A stretch of 32,751 nucleotides of DNA from contig CALWAW010000092.1 in assembly GCA_944375845.1 (NCBI GenBank), forward strand, positions 1 through 32,751, written 5' to 3'. The notes under the pieces were generated by a model. The model worked only from the letters and a program-made list of their open reading frames with translations. It was not told the origin of the DNA and searched no databases. This document shows positions 7,383 to 15,397 of the stretch, one piece after another (within the stretch, counting starts at the first letter, position 1; each line of letters begins with the position of its first letter). Source of the DNA: an uncultured Lachnospiraceae bacterium (lineage in GTDB: Bacteria; Bacillota; Clostridia; Lachnospirales; Lachnospiraceae). The position numbers and the translations under genes are program-made.

Positions 7383-7655
7383 ATGAAAAAAACGATCATT
7401 ACAGTGGTGGGAAAGGATACGGTGGGGATCATCGCCAAGGTCTGCACTTATCTGGCAAACAACAGGGTCAATATCGAGGATATTTCCCAGACCATCCTTC
7501 AGGGATATTTCAATATGATGATGATCGTCGACGCCAGCCAGTCGGCGAAGCCCTTCGGGGACATGGTGGAGGAGCTGGACCAGATCGGCGACGAGATCGG
7601 CGTGAAGATCCGCTGCCAGCAGGAAGATATTTTCAACAGTATGCACAGGATCTAG
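7383..7655 (+). CDS. ACT-domain protein (UPF0237)
   Basis: A 90-residue protein that is a single ACT domain: TIITVVGKDTVGIIAKVCTY opens with the beta-alpha-beta ligand-site glycine region, and VNIEDISQTILQGYF follows. ACT domains bind amino acids and tune partner enzymes. It sits 16 bp after the MBL gene and 12 bp ahead of the UPF0210 gene; the ACT-UPF0210 pair is conserved in many bacteria and archaea, which suggests this is the regulatory subunit of the UPF0210 protein. ATG 7383 is chosen for its GAGGAG site; the frame upstream runs inside the MBL gene. The ligand is unknown. Confidence 0.88.
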   Translation: MKKTIITVVGKDTVGIIAKVCTYLANNRVNIEDISQTILQGYFNMMMIVDASQSAKPFGDMVEELDQIGDEIGVKIRCQQEDIFNSMHRI

Positions 7656-7667
7656 GAAGGGGAGGCC

Positions 7668-9032
7668 ATGATAAACCGGATTGAGGTAGACGAGACCAAT
7701 AAGATGATCCAGCAGGAGAAGCTGGACGTGCGGACCATTACCATGGGCATCAGCCTTCTGGACTGCATCGATTCTGACCTGGGAGCGCTGGAGGAAAAAA
7801 TCTATAAAAAGATCACCGGCTGCGCCAGCAGGCTTGTGGAGACGGGACGGGAGATCGAGATCGAATACGGGATCCCCATCGTAAACAAGCGGATCTCCGT
7901 AACGCCCATCGCCCTTGTGGGCGGCGCGGCCTGTAAAAGGCCGGAGGACTTCGTCCGTCTGGCAAAGGTTCTGGACGAGGCGGCGAAAAAGGTGCGGGTC
8001 AACTTTATCGGCGGCTATTCGGCTCTGGTGAGCAAGGGCATGACGCCCTCTGACGAGCTTCTGATCCGCTCCATCCCCGCGGCTCTTTCCTCCACGGACC
8101 GGGTGTGCAGCTCCGTCAACGTGGGCTCCACCAGGACCGGAATCAATATGGACGCGGTGCGCCTCATGGGACAGATCATAAAGGAGACGGCTGAGGCCAC
8201 GGCCGCCCAGGATTCCTTAGGCTGCGCCAAGCTGGTGGTGTTCTGCAACGCCCCCGACGACAACCCCTTTATGGCGGGGGCCTTCCACGGGGTCACGGAG
8301 GCGGATACGGTCATCAACGTGGGGGTCAGCGGCCCCGGCGTTGTAAAGACCGCCCTGGAAAAGGTGCGGGGGGCGGATTTTGAAACCCTCTGCGAGACCA
8401 TAAAGAGAACGGCCTTCAAGGTGACAAGGGTGGGCCAGCTGGTGGCGAGGGAGGCTTCCCAGAAGCTGGGCGTCCCCTTCGGGATTGTGGACCTTTCCCT
8501 GGCGCCTACCCCGGCGGTGGGGGACAGCGTGGCTGAAATCCTGGAGGAGATGGGCCTTGAGAGCGTGGGAGCGCCCGGCACGACGGCGGCCCTGGCCCTG
8601 TTAAACGATCAGGTGAAGAAGGGAGGCGTCATGGCCTCCTCCTACGTGGGCGGCCTTTCGGGGGCCTTCATCCCCGTCAGCGAGGATCAGGGAATGATCG
8701 ACGCGGTGAACCGGGGTGCCCTCACCATAGAAAAGCTTGAGGCCATGACCTGCGTCTGCTCCGTGGGCCTGGATATGATCGCCATACCCGGAGACACCAC
8801 GGCGGCCGCCATCTCGGGCATCATCGCCGATGAGGCGGCCATCGGAATGGTAAATCAGAAGACTACGGCGGTGCGTCTGATCCCCGCGGCAGGAAAAAAG
8901 GCGGGGGATACGGTGGAGTTCGGCGGCCTTTTGGGCTACGCGCCCGTTATGCCGGTGAACGGCTGGTCCTGCGAGGCCTTCGTAAGCCGGGGCGGAAGGA
9001 TCCCGGCGCCGATCCACAGCTTCAAAAACTGA
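7668..9032 (+). CDS. UPF0210 (DUF711, PFL-like) family protein
   Basis: A 454-residue protein of the UPF0210 family, recognised from [14 protein letters not shown], a conserved glycine-rich core ([11 protein letters not shown]) and the tail [12 protein letters not shown]. It is annotated in databases as a PFL family protein from fold likeness to pyruvate formate-lyase; no reaction is established. It has no obvious glycyl-radical RVxGY motif, so radical chemistry should not be assumed. A strong GGAAGGGGAGG ribosome site precedes it and a terminator closes the unit. It forms a pair with the ACT protein and lies ahead of an amino-acid-type transporter, but that transporter is a separate transcript. 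Confidence 0.9.
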   Translation: MINRIEVDETNKMIQQEKLDVRTITMGISLLDCIDSDLGALEEKIYKKITGCASRLVETGREIEIEYGIPIVNKRISVTPIALVGGAACKRPEDFVRLAKVLDEAAKKVRVNFIGGYSALVSKGMTPSDELLIRSIPAALSSTDRVCSSVNVGSTRTGINMDAVRLMGQIIKETAEATAAQDSLGCAKLVVFCNAPDDNPFMAGAFHGVTEADTVINVGVSGPGVVKTALEKVRGADFETLCETIKRTAFKVTRVGQLVAREASQKLGVPFGIVDLSLAPTPAVGDSVAEILEEMGLESVGAPGTTAALALLNDQVKKGGVMASSYVGGLSGAFIPVSEDQGMIDAVNRGALTIEKLEAMTCVCSVGLDMIAIPGDTTAAAISGIIADEAAIGMVNQKTTAVRLIPAAGKKAGDTVEFGGLLGYAPVMPVNGWSCEAFVSRGGRIPAPIHSFKN

Positions 9033-9038
9033 TGATGA

Positions 9039-9067
9039 GAACGTCCTTTGCGGGGCGTTCTTTTTTT
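9039..9067 (+). terminator. Terminator after the UPF0210 gene
   Basis: GAACGTCC (9039-9046) pairs with GGGGCGTTC (9052-9060) over a 5-nt loop, followed by TTTTTTT. It ends the MBL-ACT-UPF0210 transcript. Confidence 0.8.
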
Positions 9068-9093
9068 GTGCCCGGATTCCATTTTGGAAAATA

Positions 9094-9191
9094 TTGCATA
9101 AACAAAGCAGGATATGATATGTTCTGCCGACACAAAAAAGGATAGGATAAAAGGGAAATTATGGTACCTTTTTGTGCATGAAGCACAAAAA
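9094..9191 (+). promoter_or_regulatory. livJ leader with candidate promoter, palindrome and alternative hairpins
   Basis: The upstream part has TTGCAT (9094-9099) and overlapping -10-like boxes (TATGAT 9113-9118, TATGTT 9118-9123), none ideal. A perfect inverted repeat, TTTTTGTGC (9169-9177) and GCACAAAAA (9183-9191), with a 5-nt centre follows. The left arm can instead pair with CACAAAAAAGG at 9131-9141 through CCTTTTTGTG (9167-9176): ten pairs with one bulge. TTTTTGTGC occurs again at 9063-9071. The repeats could be an operator or two exclusive RNA folds; there is no T-tract after the second hairpin, so a classic attenuator is unlikely. Confidence 0.45.
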
Positions 9192-9230
9192 TACCGAGAC
9201 ATCCGTTGAAAAGGGAAAGGAGAAACGAGG

Positions 9231-10418
9231 ATGAAAAAATGGTTTGCATTGTTACTGGCAGTGGTTCTCGCCTGCTCAGCGCTGGCAGGATGCGGAAGCA
9301 AAGAGACCTCCGGCGATGACGGGGACGGCCCCATCAAAATCGCCTATTCAGGCCCCATGACCGGCGATAACGCCGAGTACGGCCTGCTGTTCCAGAACGC
9401 GGTTGAGCTGGCTGTCAAGCAGGCTAACGATGCGGGCGGCGTGCTGGGCCGTGAGGTCGAGGTTGTTGAATTTGACGATAAGAACTCCAGTGAGGAGGCT
9501 GGCTCCATTGCCGAGAAGATTGTCGGTGACGAGGACATCGTAGCGGTATTCGGACATTTCGCCAGCGGCGTTGCCATGACGGCGGCGCAGATCTATCAGG
9601 AGGCGGGAGTTGTGCTTCTTTCCGCGTCCGCTTCTCACGTGGATTATTCCTCCATCGGCGATTACATTTTCAGAAATAACGTTACCCAGGACGTGGAGGC
9701 TTACAACTGCCTTCAGATCGCCGTTGGGAGCGGAGTCAAGAAGCTGGGTATGTTAAAGTTAAAGACCGACTGGGGCGAGAGCGCAGAGAACTCCTTCATG
9801 GCTGCTCTTGAGGAGATCGAGGGCAAGAGCGACATCGAGCTGGTGGCCGTTGAGGAATTCGTGGACGGTACCACCGACTTCTCCTCCAACATCACCAAGT
9901 TTGAGGAGGCCGGCTGCGACGGCATCGTGGTATTCGGCATGTACGGCTCCTTAGGGCCCTTCGCGAAGCAGTTCCGTCAGTTCAACACAGAGACCCTTCT
10001 GATCTCCGTGGGCTCCTCCTACACGCCTGAGCTCATCGACCTGGCGGGCGACGCGGCCGAGGGCATCATGTTCCCCGGCGGCATGAACCCCGACAGCACC
10101 GATCCCAAGGTGAAGGAGTTTGTGGACGCTTACACCGAGTATTCCGGCGGCAAGGAGCCTGAGAATATGTCCGCGCAGACCTACGAGAACGTGCAGATGG
10201 TCCTTCAGGCCATTGAGAACGTTGGCTCCGCAGACAGAGAGGCCATCAAGGACGAGCTTTACAACATGACCTTCGAGGGCGTTACCGGAACCATCAGCTT
10301 CAACGAGATCGGCGACGCCGTCAAGACTCAGGTGTGGTATGTGGTCAAGGACGGACAGTTCGTGGAGTCCGAGGATCATAAGCTTGTGCTCTGGGATGAT
10401 TTTGTAGCTTCTTTGTAA
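9231..10418 (+). CDS. livJ: Branched-chain-amino-acid-type ABC transporter, substrate-binding lipoprotein
   Basis: A 395-residue type I periplasmic-binding-fold protein that captures the ligand outside the membrane and hands it to LivHM. The N-terminus is a lipoprotein signal, MKKWFALLLAVVLACSALAGC, with lipobox ALAGC and lipidated C21. The mature part begins IKIAYSGPMTGDNAEYG and has the ligand-site region FGHFASGVAMTAAQIYQEAG, then LLSASAS, as in LivJ/LivK. AAAGGAG at 9216-9222 supports the start. The family binds Leu/Ile/Val, but relatives take other amino acids, amides and urea, so the true ligand is open. The co-transcribed ATC-hydrolase-like gene hints at a sulfur amino acid or related compound, which is inference. 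Confidence 0.9.
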   Translation: MKKWFALLLAVVLACSALAGCGSKETSGDDGDGPIKIAYSGPMTGDNAEYGLLFQNAVELAVKQANDAGGVLGREVEVVEFDDKNSSEEAGSIAEKIVGDEDIVAVFGHFASGVAMTAAQIYQEAGVVLLSASASHVDYSSIGDYIFRNNVTQDVEAYNCLQIAVGSGVKKLGMLKLKTDWGESAENSFMAALEEIEGKSDIELVAVEEFVDGTTDFSSNITKFEEAGCDGIVVFGMYGSLGPFAKQFRQFNTETLLISVGSSYTPELIDLAGDAAEGIMFPGGMNPDSTDPKVKEFVDAYTEYSGGKEPENMSAQTYENVQMVLQAIENVGSADREAIKDELYNMTFEGVTGTISFNEIGDAVKTQVWYVVKDGQFVESEDHKLVLWDDFVASL

Positions 10419-10443
10419 TACTTCAGGGGATGGGAGGCAAAGC

Positions 10444-11319
10444 ATGACTGCCCAATATATTGTCAACGGCCTGACCATGGGGCTCATCTACGCGCTGATC
10501 GCCGTAGGCTATTCCCTTGTGTTCGGCATCCTGAAAATGATCAATATGGCCCACGGCGCGGTATACGCCTTCGGGGCCCACATGATCTTAATGTTTGTGA
10601 CCTGGAATTTGGGCGCCGTTCCCGCAGTGATCCTGAGCGTTTTGCTTACAGGCGGCCTTCTGGTGATTTATGACCGGACGATCCTGGCGACTCTTCGCAA
10701 GAAGAAGGCGCCGGGCATCGCCGCCCTGATCACGACGATCGGCTTTTCCTACATTATCCAGAACGGCCTGATGATCGCCTTCGGCACGGAGATCAAGGCC
10801 TTCCCGGCCCTTCTTGGCGAGAAGATGATACAGGTCGGGAACGTAAAGTTCGCGTTTTCCCAGGTTTACATCCTGGTGGTTTCCATTGTCCTTCTTGTGG
10901 GGCTGTCCCTGCTGATTCATAAGAGCAAGATCGGCCTGGCCATGAGGGCGGTGGAGCAGAACTCCAGGGCGGCGGACCTGATGGGGATCAACGCCAAGGG
11001 CGTAATCAGCGTAACATTCTTCTTGAGCGGCATGTCCGCGGTGATCGCGGCGCTGTTGCTGGCCAGCTATTACCAGACCGTTTACCCCACCATGGGCGTG
11101 ATGATCGGTCTCAAGGGCTTTTCCGCCTCTGTGCTGGGCGGCATCGGCATTCTTTACGGCTCCGCCGTGGGCGGCATCATCTTAGGAATCGCCGAGAGCC
11201 TTACGGTACAGTTTTTGTCCGGCGCGTACCGGGACGCGGTGGCCTTTATCCTGCTGTTTTTGATTCTCATTGTCAGGCCCAACGGGCTGTTCGGAAAAGC
11301 AAAGGTTTCCAAGGTTTAA
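10444..11319 (+). CDS. livH: LIV-type ABC transporter permease LivH
   Basis: A 291-residue integral membrane protein with about eight hydrophobic segments. It opens IVNGLTMGLIYALIAVGYSL and has LGGIGILYGSAVGGIILGI near the C-terminus, both hallmarks of the LivH permease. It forms the channel with LivM. It starts 25 bp after livJ with a GGGAGG site and is 12 bp ahead of livM, so it belongs to the same transcript. No terminator lies between livJ and livH. Confidence 0.93.
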   Translation: MTAQYIVNGLTMGLIYALIAVGYSLVFGILKMINMAHGAVYAFGAHMILMFVTWNLGAVPAVILSVLLTGGLLVIYDRTILATLRKKKAPGIAALITTIGFSYIIQNGLMIAFGTEIKAFPALLGEKMIQVGNVKFAFSQVYILVVSIVLLVGLSLLIHKSKIGLAMRAVEQNSRAADLMGINAKGVISVTFFLSGMSAVIAALLLASYYQTVYPTMGVMIGLKGFSASVLGGIGILYGSAVGGIILGIAESLTVQFLSGAYRDAVAFILLFLILIVRPNGLFGKAKVSKV

Positions 11320-11331
11320 CGGAGGTGCAGA

Positions 11332-12327
11332 ATGGATAAGAGAGATAAGATTATCTGGCTTGTGCTCCTGGCTGCCCTCATCGTGCTTCCGGCAGTGGGA
11401 CTGAGCAGGTATCTGCAAAGGGTCATCAGCCTGATTTTCATTTATTCAATGCTGGGGCTCAGCCTTAATATCGTAACCGGCTACATGGGACAGATTTCCC
11501 TGGGCCACGCGGCCTTTTATGCCATCGGCGCCTACACGTCGGGCCTTCTGTCCGAGCACTTCGGGCTCAACTTCCTTCTGACCTGCGTGTGCGGCATCAT
11601 CATGGCCGGGATCATCGGCTGGCTTTTCAGCATTCCCACCACAAAGCTTTCAGGCACCTATCTGGCGATCATCACCATGGGCTTCGGCGAGATCGTCAAG
11701 GTGGTCATTGTCAACTGGGAGAGCCTGACCCACGGCACCTACGGCCTTCAGCGCATCGCGAAGCCGGAGTTTTTCGGGTTCCAGCTCAACACCACCAACA
11801 ACGGCCTTTATTATCTGTGCCTGATCTTCCTGGTGATATTTGTATTGTTGTGTATCGCGATCGAGCGCTCAAAGCTGGGCCGGAGCCTTCGGGCCATCAA
11901 GGACGATCCCCTGGCCGCTTCCCTCATGGGCGTTGAGATCAACCATTATAAGAGAATGGCCTTTACCATCTCCACGGCAATGGCCGGCTGCTGCGGCGCG
12001 CTGTACGCCCATCTTTCCGGCTATGTGGACGCCAACTCCTTCAATTCAGACGTTTCCACGCTGATCTTAAGCATCGTGATCTTCGGCGGCATGGGCTCCA
12101 TCAAGGGAATGCTCCTTGGCGCCGCGGTGCTGGTGTCCTTCCCGGAGGTGCTGCGCTTTGTGGCGGTGTACCGGTTCGTGGTCTACGGCCTGATCCTGAT
12201 CGTGATGATGGTTTTCCGCACGGACGGTATCCTGGGCGGCCCCAGCAAGCGGCCTTATGTGTTCCCCAGGTTCGTAAAGCTTGAGAAAGGGGAGGTGACA
12301 AAGAATGGCACTGCTGGAGGTAAGTAA
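11332..12327 (+). CDS. livM: LIV-type ABC transporter permease LivM
   Basis: A 331-residue integral membrane partner of LivH. It carries the conserved GYMGQISLGHAAFYAIGAY segment and FGGMGSIKGMLLGAAVL near the end, with many hydrophobic helices between. Its last 23 bp overlap the livG start in another frame, indicating tight coupling with the ATPase gene. The length is near that of typical LivM proteins of Firmicutes. Confidence 0.93.
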   Translation: MDKRDKIIWLVLLAALIVLPAVGLSRYLQRVISLIFIYSMLGLSLNIVTGYMGQISLGHAAFYAIGAYTSGLLSEHFGLNFLLTCVCGIIMAGIIGWLFSIPTTKLSGTYLAIITMGFGEIVKVVIVNWESLTHGTYGLQRIAKPEFFGFQLNTTNNGLYYLCLIFLVIFVLLCIAIERSKLGRSLRAIKDDPLAASLMGVEINHYKRMAFTISTAMAGCCGALYAHLSGYVDANSFNSDVSTLILSIVIFGGMGSIKGMLLGAAVLVSFPEVLRFVAVYRFVVYGLILIVMMVFRTDGILGGPSKRPYVFPRFVKLEKGEVTKNGTAGGK

Positions 12328-13081
12328 CGTTTCAAAGCAGTTCGGCGGCCTGGCGGCCGTCAGCAATGTGGATTTCCATGTGAACCAGGGCGAGATCGTC
12401 AGCATCATCGGGCCCAACGGAGCCGGAAAAACCACGATCTTCAACCTTCTCACAGGCGTCTACGATGTCACCGAGGGCAAGATCGTCTTTGACGGAAAGG
12501 AGATCCAGAACAAAAAAGTACAGCATATTGTGAACGCAGGGATCGCCAGAACCTTCCAGAACATCAGATTATTTAAAAATATGCGCACAATCGAGAATGT
12601 TATGGTTGGCTTTCATCAGAATACGAGGTATAATATATTTGACCTGATCTTTCGGACACCCAGATTCCGGAAATATGAGAAGGAAGCCCACATAAAGGCG
12701 CTGGAGGTTCTGCACTCCCTCGGGTTTGAAAAATACATCCACACCTACGCTGGGAACCTTCCCTACGGCGAGCAGAGGAAGCTTGAGATCGCCCGTGCCA
12801 TTGCCACCGGCGCGAAGCTCCTTCTCCTTGACGAGCCGGCCGCGGGCATGAACCCGCAGGAGTCGGAGGAGCTTCTGGAGTTTATCCTGGGATTAAAGGA
12901 TCAGGGCTTTACGATCATATTGATCGAACATGACATGAGCGTTGTCATGAACATTTCCGACCGGATCTATGTCCTCGACCATGGCAAGATGATCGCCGAC
13001 GGGCTGCCCGAGGAGATTGCCAGCAACCAGATGGTAATCGAAGCTTATTTAGGAAAGAGTGAAGACGATGCTGCGGATTAG
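12305..13081 (+). CDS. livG: LIV-type ABC transporter ATPase LivG
   Basis: A 258-residue ATP-binding subunit with Walker A GPNGAGKTT, the LivG-type signature LPYGEQRKLEIARA in place of LSGGQ, Walker B LLLLDEPAAGMNP and the switch histidine in IEHDMSVV. It powers transport through LivHM together with LivF. The ATG at 12305 has GGGGAGGTGA just upstream inside livM. The C-terminus overlaps livF by 14 bp. Confidence 0.95.
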   Translation: MALLEVSNVSKQFGGLAAVSNVDFHVNQGEIVSIIGPNGAGKTTIFNLLTGVYDVTEGKIVFDGKEIQNKKVQHIVNAGIARTFQNIRLFKNMRTIENVMVGFHQNTRYNIFDLIFRTPRFRKYEKEAHIKALEVLHSLGFEKYIHTYAGNLPYGEQRKLEIARAIATGAKLLLLDEPAAGMNPQESEELLEFILGLKDQGFTIILIEHDMSVVMNISDRIYVLDHGKMIADGLPEEIASNQMVIEAYLGKSEDDAAD

Positions 13082-13790
13082 TTCGATGAATACATATTAT
13101 GGCAACATTCATGCCCTGAAGGGGATCGACTTCGAGGTGAACGACGGGGAGCTGGTTACCCTGATCGGAAGCAACGGAGCCGGAAAGTCCACGACCCTCC
13201 TCACTATCGCAGGCGTTTTAAAGGCCGCGTCGGGGAGCAGGATCGAGTTCAACGGGCATGACCTCACCAAGCTGTCGCCGCCCCAGATCGTAAAGATGGG
13301 AGTCACCTTAAGTCCGGAGGGACGAGAAGTATTTCCGGAGCTTACAGTGGAAGAGAACCTGAAGCTGGGAGCTTACTGCCGGAAGGACGTAAAAGAGATC
13401 AAGGATTCCTTCGATCAGGTATATGAGCTCTTTCCCAGGCTTCTGGAGCGGAAGAAGCAGCAGGCCGGAACCCTTTCCGGCGGCGAGCAGCAGATGCTGG
13501 CCATTGGCCGGGCCCTGATGAACAGGCCCAAGCTTCTGATGCTGGACGAGCCTTCCATGGGCCTCGCGCCCAACCTGGTGCTCGAGATCTTCAACCTGAT
13601 CAAAGAGATCCATAAGCAGGGAACCACGATCCTTCTGGTGGAACAGAACGCGAACATGGCCCTCAAGATCGCTGACCGCTGTTACGTCCTCGAAGTGGGG
13701 CGCATCAAATTCTCCGGAGATGCTAAGGAAATGCAAAACAATGACGAGGTGAGAAAAGCTTACCTCGGCACTGTTAATAAAAAAAAGTAG
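13068..13790 (+). CDS. livF: LIV-type ABC transporter ATPase LivF
   Basis: A 240-residue second ATPase subunit with Walker A GSNGAGKST, signature LSGGEQQMLAIGRAL, Walker B LLMLDEPSMGLAP and LLVEQNANMAL around the switch region, as is usual for LivF. ATG 13068 is preferred to the GTG at 13059: it gives the normal N-terminus (MLRISSMNTYYG) and is well placed after AGGAAAGAG. Its stop is 19 bp from the next gene, which is probably in the same transcript. Confidence 0.95.
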   Translation: MLRISSMNTYYGNIHALKGIDFEVNDGELVTLIGSNGAGKSTTLLTIAGVLKAASGSRIEFNGHDLTKLSPPQIVKMGVTLSPEGREVFPELTVEENLKLGAYCRKDVKEIKDSFDQVYELFPRLLERKKQQAGTLSGGEQQMLAIGRALMNRPKLLMLDEPSMGLAPNLVLEIFNLIKEIHKQGTTILLVEQNANMALKIADRCYVLEVGRIKFSGDAKEMQNNDEVRKAYLGTVNKKK

Positions 13791-13809
13791 GAGAAAGGAA
13801 GAAGCGACT

Positions 13810-14316
13810 ATGGAAAAGAAGTACAACGAGAACAAACCGATCCACACAGGTGATCCTGTAGTGGAGGCAAAGCGCGCATGTATCGAGCATCGTGCGATCT
13901 GGATGGCTCTGCTTCTGGACGAAGTACGGAAGGCCGGCGGCGATATGGAGAAGATCGGCCGCGCCGCCATCAACCGCTGCGGCTGCTTCCAGGCAGTTGC
14001 CAATTACAAGGATCACATGAAGGATCCCAACAGCATGAAGGAATTCGGCGATATCTTTGTTGCCGAGCCCGTAACCTTTGAGAACAAGGTTGTCAACATC
14101 GACGATGAGGAAGTTCATGTAGAGATGCATTACTGTCCTCTGCTCACCGCCTGGAGAAAGCTGGGCTTCTCTGATGAAGACTGCGCTCTCTTCTGCGATA
14201 TCGCAATGGAAGGCGACAGGCAGTTCGCAAGGGATATGAACGCTGAGTTCTCCCTGCCCAAGAAGATCGCTGAAGGCGATGACTGCTGCGATCTGAAGTT
14301 CTCCAGAAAGAAATAA
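13810..14316 (+). CDS. L-2-amino-thiazoline-4-carboxylic acid hydrolase-like protein
   Basis: A 168-residue cytoplasmic protein of the ATC hydrolase-like family (Pfam ATC_hydrolase, named from memory). In Pseudomonas the named member opens the thiazoline ring of ATC toward S-carbamoyl-cysteine and cysteine. Here the visible features are eight cysteines, including CGCF (57-60), YCPL with C109 after H107, C125 and C129, and a final GDDCCDLKF (156-164) like the family's ending. There is no signal peptide or membrane segment. It follows livF by 19 bp with its own GGAG site, and a strong terminator comes right after, so it is the last cistron of the transporter operon. Family members differ widely and the true substrate is not known. 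Confidence 0.65.
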   Translation: MEKKYNENKPIHTGDPVVEAKRACIEHRAIWMALLLDEVRKAGGDMEKIGRAAINRCGCFQAVANYKDHMKDPNSMKEFGDIFVAEPVTFENKVVNIDDEEVHVEMHYCPLLTAWRKLGFSDEDCALFCDIAMEGDRQFARDMNAEFSLPKKIAEGDDCCDLKFSRKK

Positions 14317-14337
14317 TCTTTTGCCATTACAGAAGGG

Positions 14338-14365
14338 GCGCCGGTTGATTCCGGCGCTCTTTTTT
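14338..14365 (+). terminator. Terminator of the liv-ATC operon
   Basis: GCGCCGG (14338-14344) and CCGGCGC (14351-14357) form a perfect 7-bp GC stem with a 6-nt loop, followed by a T-rich tract. Confidence 0.88.
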
Positions 14366-14380
14366 GATGCCTTCCGGAAT

Positions 14381-14409
14381 TTGACAAAGACCGCGGCCGT
14401 TGCTATAAT
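14381..14409 (+). promoter_or_regulatory. Perfect consensus sigma-A promoter of the AraC gene
   Basis: TTGACA (14381-14386), 17 bp, TATAAT (14404-14409), matching consensus at all twelve positions. A TATTTAAATA palindrome (14409-14418) covers the start-site region. Confidence 0.85.
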
Positions 14410-14463
14410 ATTTAAATACATTAAAATTTTATGAAGCCAAAACCGAAGAAGGGGGCATACAGG

Positions 14464-15369
14464 ATGGCATTCGAGAAAAATATCTTTGACAGCAGCGAAA
14501 ATCCTGCCTTCAACTGCGGGCCGGCGGTCACCTATACGGGGCACATGCGGCGGGAGGCTCACTGGAGCTGTCCGCCTCATTTCCATGAATGCGCCGAAAT
14601 CCTGTTCTGTGTGGACGGGGTGGGAAGCGTGTGGATCGACGGGCACGAGTACAAAATGCAGGCGGGGGATATCGCCATCTTCAACCCCTATGTGTCCAAC
14701 GCTTCGAGAAATTACGAGAAAGAGGATTTTGAGTTCTTCTTCATCGGGCTTACGGATTTTTCCTATCCGCCCTTTCCCCACGGGACGCTGATGCCCGACG
14801 AGACCCCGGTGTTTTCCTCGGGGCCCTACAAAAGCCAGTTCCAGTTTTATTTCCAGGAGCTTCTGCGGGAGACCTCCCAGCCGGAGATCCTTTATATGCC
14901 GGTGGTGTCGGCCCTGGCCAATGTGATCGCCACCATGCTCCTTCGGATTTACAAATTCCATATTTTAACGGAGAAGAACAAGCAGGACGCCTGCGGCTAC
15001 AGCCGCTTCATCAAGGAATATATCGATAAGAACTATCATCAGGCCATCAACCTGGATACCCTGGCCGAGGCCTCCTTTATCAGCAAATCCTATATCAGCC
15101 ATCAGTTCAAGAAGGATATGGGCATGTCGCCCATCGATTACCTGATAAAAAAGAGGCTTGAGATCGCCAGGTATTTCCTGCTGAACACCAGTTATCCGGT
15201 GGCGGAGATCGCCAAGCAGATCGGCTATGACAACCCGCTTTATTTCAGCTCCCTGTTCAAGAAAAACATGGGGGTTTCGCCCACGGAATACAGAAAGACC
15301 TACCGGCAGAGGCTCCACGAGGAGGTTCACGTGCCGCTGATCTTAAAAGAAACAAAAGGAGAGGACTGA
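14464..15369 (+). CDS. AraC-family transcriptional regulator
   Basis: A 301-residue regulator. The N-terminal half is a cupin-type sensor domain (PPHFHECAEILFCVDG, then MQAGDIAIFNPYVSN), with a linker around 150-190. The C-terminal AraC/XylS DNA-binding domain has two helix-turn-helices: INLDTLAEASFISKSYISHQ, then VAEIAKQIGYDNPLYFSSLF. The cupin type usually senses sugars or other small molecules. ATG 14464 is chosen for AAGAAGGGGG at 14446-14455; the ATG at 14431 lacks a ribosome site. It has its own strong promoter behind the liv terminator and is convergent with tmcAL. The target is unknown; the liv operon upstream is the nearest candidate. Confidence 0.9.
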   Translation: MAFEKNIFDSSENPAFNCGPAVTYTGHMRREAHWSCPPHFHECAEILFCVDGVGSVWIDGHEYKMQAGDIAIFNPYVSNASRNYEKEDFEFFFIGLTDFSYPPFPHGTLMPDETPVFSSGPYKSQFQFYFQELLRETSQPEILYMPVVSALANVIATMLLRIYKFHILTEKNKQDACGYSRFIKEYIDKNYHQAINLDTLAEASFISKSYISHQFKKDMGMSPIDYLIKKRLEIARYFLLNTSYPVAEIAKQIGYDNPLYFSSLFKKNMGVSPTEYRKTYRQRLHEEVHVPLILKETKGED

Positions 15370-15383
15370 AGCCTCTCCTTTTT
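15358..15383. terminator. Bidirectional terminator between the AraC gene and tmcAL
   Basis: GGAGAGG (15358-15364) and CCTCTCC (15372-15378) form a perfect stem; the AraC stop codon lies in the loop. TTTTT follows on the plus strand, and the minus strand has a TTTTGTTT tract, so it can serve both convergent genes. Confidence 0.8.
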
Positions 15384-15397
15384 GAATGGATGCTGTT

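Noticed and set aside
9033-9230. T-box or amino-acid riboswitch upstream of livJ
   Set aside because: The T-box core (GGTGG-type) and specifier-stem features are not seen, and the second hairpin has no T-tract.
13774-14961. 395-codon minus-strand open frame across the ATC-hydrolase-like and AraC genes
   Set aside because: It is antisense to two well-supported genes, a terminator and a consensus promoter, with no ribosome site and low-complexity composition.
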